Source: Thermoplasmata archaeon
GTDB lineage: Archaea > Thermoplasmatota > Thermoplasmata > Lutacidiplasmatales > UBA184
Direction: 5' to 3'
Assembly: GCA_021806135.1 (NCBI GenBank)
Contig: JAJZYB010000017.1
Span: forward strand, 1 to 37,419
DNA: 37,419 bases
Part shown: in pieces, positions 32,909 to 37,419 of the stretch
Position numbering within the stretch: position 1 is the stretch's first letter
How the letters are laid out: each line of letters opens with the position of its first letter
Notes under the pieces: model-generated
The model's input: only the letters and a program-made list of their open reading frames with translations
Told to the model about the DNA's origin: nothing
Databases searched by the model: none
Program-made: the position numbers and the translations under genes

Positions 32909-34330
32909 ATGGCAGAAACGAAGAAGGGCCCGAAGCGCGACCTCTTCCCCGGAACCCCCACCCCTTCGAGCCCAAGGCGGCCGGGGCGTCGGGTCTACAT
33001 GGTCTCCGGTGGGGTCACGAAGTTCGCCAAGGCCCACCCCACCATGGACTTCCGGCTCATGTGCAAGCGCGCCTTCGACCTGGCCAAGGCCGACGTCCCC
33101 AACCTGACCAACGCCATGATCGACGGGAGCCGGGTCTCCTACTTCTCCGACCACTTCAGCCGCCAGCTCAAGGCGGCAAGCATGGTCCAGGACTACCTGG
33201 GGCTCAATCCCCGGGGCTCGGTGCGGATCGAATGGGGAGGAGCCACGGGAGGCGAATGCTTCCAGGCCGCCTACGAGGCGGTGGCCTCCGGGCGGATGGA
33301 CTGCTGCCTGGCCGTGGGATACGAGACCATGAGCCGGGTCCCCACCTGGAAGGGCAACGAGTTCATCGCCCTGGCCAGCGACACGAACTTCGACTTCCCC
33401 CTGGGAGGGTTCTACACGGGGTACTATGCCCTCATGGTGAACCGGCACATCTACGAATACGTCCGACGGCGCAAGTTCGCGCACGTGAAGGACGAGCGGG
33501 AGGCCCAACGGCTCGCGGTGGAGTACGGGACCCGGATCATGGCCAAGGTCTCGGTGAAGAACCACCGAAACGCGCTGGACAACCCGTATGCGCAGTACCC
33601 GAAGGCCATCGACGTGGAGGGGGTCCTCCACTCCGAGATGGTGAGCTACCCGCTCACCCGGGAGCAGATCTGCACCATGTCGGACGGAGCGGCGGCGGTC
33701 TTCCTCTGCAGCGAAGAGCGGGCCAAGGAACTCACGGATGCACCGGTCCAGGTCACCGGGGTGGGGTGTGGGACGGACACCATGCGATTGGCCGACCGGC
33801 CCTTCGGGAAGGTGCTGCTCACGCCGAAGGAGAAGGCCGAAGAGTACGCCGACCTCCCCTACCCGGGAGTCCATAGCTTTCGGGCCGGCCGCGCGGCGGG
33901 GCTCGAGGCCTACCGGCACGCGGGCATCGAGGACCCGAACCGGGAACTGGATTTCATCGAGCTCCACGATGCCTACTCCTCCTCGGAGATCCAGACGTAC
34001 GAGGACCTCGGGCTCTGCAAGTACGGGGAGGGCTACGACTTTGTGGAACGCGGCGATCCGTTCCTCAAGGGCGTGGACTACGGTTTCGAGGTCCCTCGGG
34101 CCGGGGCCATCCCGGTGAACCCGAGCGGGGGGCTCATCGCCTGCGGCCACCCCGTGGGCGCCACGGGGCTGATGCAGGCGGTCTTCGCGTTCTGGCAATT
34201 GGAGGGGAGCATCGGCAAGCACTTCGGCTCCGGACGGCTCCAGATCCCCAACGCCCGCCGGGGGGCCATCCACAGCCACGCCGGGACGGGGTCGGCCGTG
34301 ACCGTGAGCATCCTGGAGGCCCGCCCATGA
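32909..34330 (+). CDS. Thiolase-like protein lacking the nucleophilic cysteine
   Basis: This 473-residue protein is of the archaeal/SCP2 thiolase fold. The C-terminal motif GGLIACGHPVGATG and the LHDAYSSSEIQTYEDLGL segment (normally HDCFT-like) are clear. In ordinary archaeal thiolases the nucleophile sits in VEAACASGG. Here the ungapped match is IEWGGATGG (107-115), with Gly111 at the Cys position. The protein therefore cannot form the usual acyl-cysteine intermediate. Cys-less thiolase homologues paired with DUF35 proteins include the steroid side-chain retro-aldolases of the Ltp2/ChsH2 type, so a C-C lyase or aldolase on an acyl-CoA is one possibility. A structural role is another. Its stop overlaps the DUF35 start (ATGA). 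No HMG-CoA synthase gene is adjacent. Confidence 0.88.
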   Translation: MAETKKGPKRDLFPGTPTPSSPRRPGRRVYMVSGGVTKFAKAHPTMDFRLMCKRAFDLAKADVPNLTNAMIDGSRVSYFSDHFSRQLKAASMVQDYLGLNPRGSVRIEWGGATGGECFQAAYEAVASGRMDCCLAVGYETMSRVPTWKGNEFIALASDTNFDFPLGGFYTGYYALMVNRHIYEYVRRRKFAHVKDEREAQRLAVEYGTRIMAKVSVKNHRNALDNPYAQYPKAIDVEGVLHSEMVSYPLTREQICTMSDGAAAVFLCSEERAKELTDAPVQVTGVGCGTDTMRLADRPFGKVLLTPKEKAEEYADLPYPGVHSFRAGRAAGLEAYRHAGIEDPNRELDFIELHDAYSSSEIQTYEDLGLCKYGEGYDFVERGDPFLKGVDYGFEVPRAGAIPVNPSGGLIACGHPVGATGLMQAVFAFWQLEGSIGKHFGSGRLQIPNARRGAIHSHAGTGSAVTVSILEARP

Positions 34331-34857
34331 GCCGGGCCCCGCTGACCAAGAGCCGGAAGTTCACCGAGGTCCAGCAGCGGCTCTCTTCCGAGGGGGCGGC
34401 CATCTTCGTGGACCGGGAGGGCAAGGAGGCGCTCTACGTGCTGTCCCCGTACCGGATCGATTACGTGCACAGCTACGCCGAGGACTCACCGTTCTTCCTG
34501 GGGCTCGCGGAGCACCGGCTCCGGGGCTCCCGCTGCACGGGCTGCGCCTACGTCTACGGCACCCCCCGGGGGCACTGCCAGTTCTGCGGGGAACCGACGG
34601 AATGGGTGGACCTCCCCCTCTCCGGCAAGGTGCACTCGTGGACCACCTGCCACTTCGGCTCCGAGGCCTTCCTGAAGGAGACCCCGTACAACCTGGTGCT
34701 GGTGGAGTTCGAAGGGGTCAACAGCCTGCTCTTCTCCCGGCTCAAAGACTGCGGGGAGAAGGACATCTACGTGGGGATGCCGGTGGAGGCGCGGTTCGCC
34801 CCCGAACCGAAGTTCTCCATCACCGACGTCTGGTTCGTGCCGGCTACGAAGAAGTAA
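34327..34857 (+). CDS. DUF35 OB-fold protein with zinc ribbon
   Basis: This 176-residue DUF35-family protein has a rubredoxin-like zinc ribbon with Cys70-x2-Cys73 (RCTGCAYVYGTPRG) and Cys84-x2-Cys87 (CQFCGEP). An OB-fold follows (LSGKVHSWTTCHFG, YNLVLVEFEGVNSLLFSRL, YVGMPVEARFAPE). DUF35 proteins bind the CoA moiety and bridge thiolase with HMG-CoA synthase in the archaeal mevalonate complex, or pair with thiolase-like aldolases. The extra N-terminal part of about 50 residues may be adapted to its partner. It is translationally coupled (ATGA) to the thiolase-like gene, and the two very probably form a complex. Confidence 0.92.
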   Translation: MSRAPLTKSRKFTEVQQRLSSEGAAIFVDREGKEALYVLSPYRIDYVHSYAEDSPFFLGLAEHRLRGSRCTGCAYVYGTPRGHCQFCGEPTEWVDLPLSGKVHSWTTCHFGSEAFLKETPYNLVLVEFEGVNSLLFSRLKDCGEKDIYVGMPVEARFAPEPKFSITDVWFVPATKK

Positions 34858-34951
34858 GGGTCCCCGGCCCCGCTCCGGGGGCCTCCCCCGGGGTCTCGCG
34901 AGTACGGAGGCTCACCGGTCCTCCCCGCTTGAGCATCCCCAGGAGAGGCCC

Positions 34952-35590
34952 ATGGAGCGTACCCCGGTCGTACCCGCGGGGTCCTCCACCTTGAGCGGGA
35001 GGTCCTCGAGTACCTCGAGCGGGCGGGCACCCCGTCCCTGCGCGGGATCGTCGAACACTTGGCGGTCTTCAGGGTGGCGGTGCTCTGCCACCTGACCGCC
35101 TTGGAGTCGCAGGGCCCGGTGGACCCCGGCTACGTCCGTGGGGGGCCCGTGCCGTCCGCAGGTCCACTTCCGGCTGAGCCCGTGGCCGGCGCCTCTCTCC
35201 CCAAACCTACGCCCGGGTGTCCCACAGTGCCCTGGCCGTCATTGACGAGAAGTCCGAAAGGCACGCGCTGGTGCGCCGGCTGCAGCAGCGGAGCCGGGGG
35301 TCCCACGCCCAGCCCCGGAGACGCTGCCGAGGGAAGGATCTCCCCGGGCGCGCGGAAGAGCCCGCCCGGGTGCACGACGAGGGGGGACACATGGCCGAAC
35401 CGAGGCCACGGACCCGCGGCGCCTCGGGGTTGGTGGAGCACCATTCCCCCTCCTCGCCACCGCCCACCCCTACGGGAAGGCCTGCGATGTGGAGCGGAGG
35501 CTCTCCCCGTCCCTCCTCCAACCAAAGGTCCAGGTCTCGCACCGTCTGGTGGGCGGAGACACGGTCAGCTGTTTCCTCGTCCGTCCTTGA
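34952..35590 (+). pseudogene. Decayed winged-helix (SufR/ArsR-like) transcription regulator
   Basis: A regulator gene can be followed through all three frames. From about 34981 the frame reads LEREVLEYLERAGTPSLRGI then VAVLCHLTALESQGPVD, a winged helix-turn-helix. Near 35150 it moves one base on (PQVHFRLSPW, the wing and linker). Near 35205 it shifts again (TYARVSHSALAVIDEKSERH then ALVRRLQQR). From about 35430 it returns to the second frame (PFPLLATAHPYGKACDVERR then VGGDTVSCFLVRP and TGA at 35588-35590). The end resembles the C-terminal cysteine-bearing domain of archaeal SufR-like regulators. At least three frame changes and no workable start make this a pseudogene, unless the assembly is poor here. 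The end overlaps the convergent tyrA by 26 bases. Confidence 0.7.
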
Positions 35591-36788
35591 GCGCGAAGGG
35601 ACCCGGCGGCCGGCCCGCAGTCCCCTCCCGACCCTTGTCCCTCCCCATCCCCGGCACGGGTTCCGGGGGGGAGGGGGAGGGATCTGCCTCCAGAACCTGC
35701 CGGGCCTCTCCCAGCTGCCGGAGGTAGGTGGTGGCGTCGGGACGCGTGACGGCATCCTGAAGGTCCCGCAGGGCCCGGGCCAGCCTTTCCAGCATGGCGG
35801 TCGTGGCAGGGTTCAGCGCCTGGATGTCGAAGGCGAGTTCAGGGTTCTCCTGGGTGACGATGCGCGCCACCTCGGCATGCCTGCGGTACGACGTGGGAGC
35901 GGCCCGGGCGAGTTCCTCAGGGCGGTGGCCGGCCGCCGCGAGCACCCTGCCGAAGAGTAGGCTCATCGCGTGGGGCAGGGAGAGGACCTCGGCCATGAGC
36001 CGGTCGTGCTGCTCAAGCGGCATCTCGGTGATGGTGAGGGACGTGGTGGCGAAGAGGGCCCGTGCCCGCGCGTTCGCCTCGGCATCGCCGCAGTCGAGGA
36101 TGAGAAGGTTCCGGTCCGAGAGGGTGCGGGTCCCCGGGCCGAAGAGGGGGTGGAGGCTCGTCACGTGGAAGCCCCGCTCCCGCGTCTTGCGGAGGGTCGG
36201 CAGGAGAGGTGCCTTGACGGAGAGGATGTCGAAGATCACGGCCTCGCTCTGGGTCTTCCAGATTTCCCGGTAGAAGTGGGGGGCAACCCGCATGGGCGTG
36301 GCCACCACCAGGACATCGGCTTCGTCGATGGCCCGACGGAGGTCGTTGTGGACCGGGAACGGGTAGGTGCCCGGGGGGACCTCACCGGCGCGGGGATCGT
36401 AGACCCCCACCCGGTGGCCTTCGGCCCGGAAGTACTCCCGCATCCAGCCTCCCATCTGTCCGAGACCTCCCGCCACCACGATGTCCGAGGGCGCGGACGA
36501 GGCACGGCTGGGCTCGCCCAGCCTTTCCTGAACGCGGACCGACTCCTCGACGAGCCATCGGGCCAGAGACTCGGCCCGCTCCGGGGGGATGTCCAAGGGA
36601 GCCAGACCCTGGCGCCAGCGTTCGAGGACCTCCCCCTCGGTGCGGAAGTCCCGGAGCGCGAGGCCCTCCCGGGACTTCCGTTCGCCGATGGCACGGGCAA
36701 CCTCCATCCGGTGGTGGACGGCCTGCAGAAGGGACGCGTCGGCCTCGGCCATCCGGGCCCGGAGACGCTGAAGTTCGGGATCGTTCAT
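35565..36788 (-). CDS. tyrA: Chorismate mutase / prephenate dehydrogenase fusion
   Basis: This 407-residue bifunctional enzyme of tyrosine synthesis has an AroQ-type chorismate mutase at about 1-90 (LRARMAEADASLLQAVHHRM, EVARAIGERKS). An NAD-binding prephenate dehydrogenase starts at VVAGGLGQMGGWMREYF (104-120). The catalytic SLHPLFGPG and the helical MAEVLSLPHAMSL follow. No ACT domain is seen. A Pro/Gly/Arg-rich tail of about 35 residues at the C-terminus is not conserved. A TATA-like CTCAAATATC lies 25 bases upstream of the ATG at 36788, fitting a leaderless message. Other aromatic pathway genes are not in the window. Confidence 0.93.
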   Translation of the reverse strand: MNDPELQRLRARMAEADASLLQAVHHRMEVARAIGERKSREGLALRDFRTEGEVLERWRQGLAPLDIPPERAESLARWLVEESVRVQERLGEPSRASSAPSDIVVAGGLGQMGGWMREYFRAEGHRVGVYDPRAGEVPPGTYPFPVHNDLRRAIDEADVLVVATPMRVAPHFYREIWKTQSEAVIFDILSVKAPLLPTLRKTRERGFHVTSLHPLFGPGTRTLSDRNLLILDCGDAEANARARALFATTSLTITEMPLEQHDRLMAEVLSLPHAMSLLFGRVLAAAGHRPEELARAAPTSYRRHAEVARIVTQENPELAFDIQALNPATTAMLERLARALRDLQDAVTRPDATTYLRQLGEARQVLEADPSPSPPEPVPGMGRDKGREGTAGRPPGPFALKDGRGNS

Positions 36789-36810
36789 CCCCCGTGCCAG
36801 AGCCTGCCGG

Positions 36811-36820
36811 GATATTTGAG
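36811..36820 (-). promoter_or_regulatory. TATA-like element for tyrA
   Basis: The minus strand reads CTCAAATATC, about 25 bases upstream of the tyrA ATG at 36788. Confidence 0.5.
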
Positions 36821-36864
36821 CGGCGGTGCATGCCTTCCCCAGGGAGTACGACGGGGAGGGGCAG

Positions 36865-36937
<73 letters not shown>

Positions 36938-36961
36938 GGAGCGCCCACGGGACCCGGACGG

Positions 36962-36971
36962 GGATTAAAAG
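36962..36971 (-). promoter_or_regulatory. TATA box for tRNA-Phe
   Basis: The minus strand reads TCTTTTAATC in a GC-rich context, about 25-30 bases upstream of the tRNA 5' end at 36937. Confidence 0.55.
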
Positions 36972-37044
36972 AGGAGGGGTCTAGCTGCTAATGGGGAAAG
37001 GTTCACTTGGGTGGCCTTCTCTGTCTCCTTGCCGACGTCCCACC

Positions 37045-37419
37045 ATGCGCACCATCCTCCTGTCCCATCCATCATCCGCCCCTCTGGACCGGCTCCTGTA
37101 CGACTACCGTTCTATGGTCCGCCACCTCGTTCGGGCAGCCCTCGACGGCCCCCACCGGTCCGCCATCTCCCTCCGCAAGGAGACCAAGGATTGGTCGCCG
37201 CCTCCTGGCGCTCCCGCTACGCCGCCCACTGGCACCACTCCGTCTGCTCCACCGCCGTGGGCATCGCACGATCTTACTGGCAACTCCAACGACAGAGAGC
37301 GAAGGCGAAGCTCTCTCCGCCATCCGAGCCGTTTCCGCACCGGCTCATGGCCCGTGTGGACCAGGAACTCGTGCGCATCAAGGGCGAAGAAGTGGTCGTG
37401 ACCGTGCGGCCCGGGGTCT
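37045..37419 (+). pseudogene. TnpB/OrfB-like (IS200/IS605) transposase, frameshifted and cut by the window end
   Basis: The first frame reads MRTILLSHPSSAPLDRLLYD then YRSMVRHLVRAAL and SLRKETKD. At about 37191 the coding pattern moves back one base and continues VAASWRSRYAAHWHHSVCST, AVGIARSYWQLQRQRAKAKL and VDQELVRIKGEEVVVTVRPG to the end of the window. This order matches the N-terminal helical part of archaeal TnpB-type proteins, the RNA-guided nucleases of IS200/IS605 elements. The RuvC-like catalytic domain would lie beyond the window. The frame change at GATTGG means either a damaged gene, a start at TTG 37191, or a sequencing error. The guide RNA and element ends are not visible. Confidence 0.6.

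Overview
The window reads as GC-rich archaeal chromosome, most likely a member of the Thermoplasmatota. The evidence is the archaeal gene order for S13, S4, S11 and RNA polymerase subunit D, the EF-1 alpha/S10 pair, archaeal phospholipid genes (archaetidylserine synthase and decarboxylase), a stand-alone Lrp/AsnC sensor domain, an aMBF1 factor, and large tyrosine-, serine- and threonine-rich surface proteins with the 'GLP-G-W' beta domains common in Thermoplasmata. Many genes have a TATA-like element 25-30 bases before the start codon, which implies largely leaderless transcription. The lineage is my inference from gene content, not from a search.

Layout: an insertion-sequence transposase (two ORFs, minus strand) occupies the left edge (1-2020). 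Next come a thioredoxin (minus) and a GvpD/KaiC-like ATPase (plus). A translation and transcription block on the minus strand follows: rsmC-like methyltransferase, rps13, rps4, rps11, rpoD. A minus-strand stretch then carries dnaJ, an SAM hydroxide adenosyltransferase homologue, a small three-helix membrane protein and a Lrp/AsnC RAM-domain protein. Divergent from these is an MFS transporter/citrate synthase operon. A CxxC coiled-coil protein precedes a 1231-residue NosD-type surface protein. A tight minus-strand operon encodes archaetidylserine decarboxylase, archaetidylserine synthase and dihydroneopterin aldolase. A 1029-residue winged-helix/STAND ATPase is divergent from a small surface protein, and the two share a promoter region.

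The right third holds rps10 and EF-1 alpha (minus), a membrane-anchored sedolisin protease, a HAD hydrolase/aMBF1 pair, ornithine carbamoyltransferase divergent from an M20 deacylase, a thiolase-like/DUF35 pair, a decayed winged-helix regulator, chorismate mutase/prephenate dehydrogenase, tRNA-Phe(GAA), and a frameshifted TnpB-like transposase at the right edge. No CRISPR array or rRNA gene was seen.

The points most worth a second look are: a thiolase-like protein with glycine at the nucleophilic cysteine position, translationally coupled to a DUF35 protein; two conserved genes (rps13 and the SAM hydroxide adenosyltransferase homologue) whose conserved N-termini lie upstream of any ATG, GTG or TTG; an active-site histidine replaced by glutamate in the latter; an ornithine carbamoyltransferase with HDLPA in place of HCLPA; and a wHTH-STAND-repeat protein facing a surface protein.
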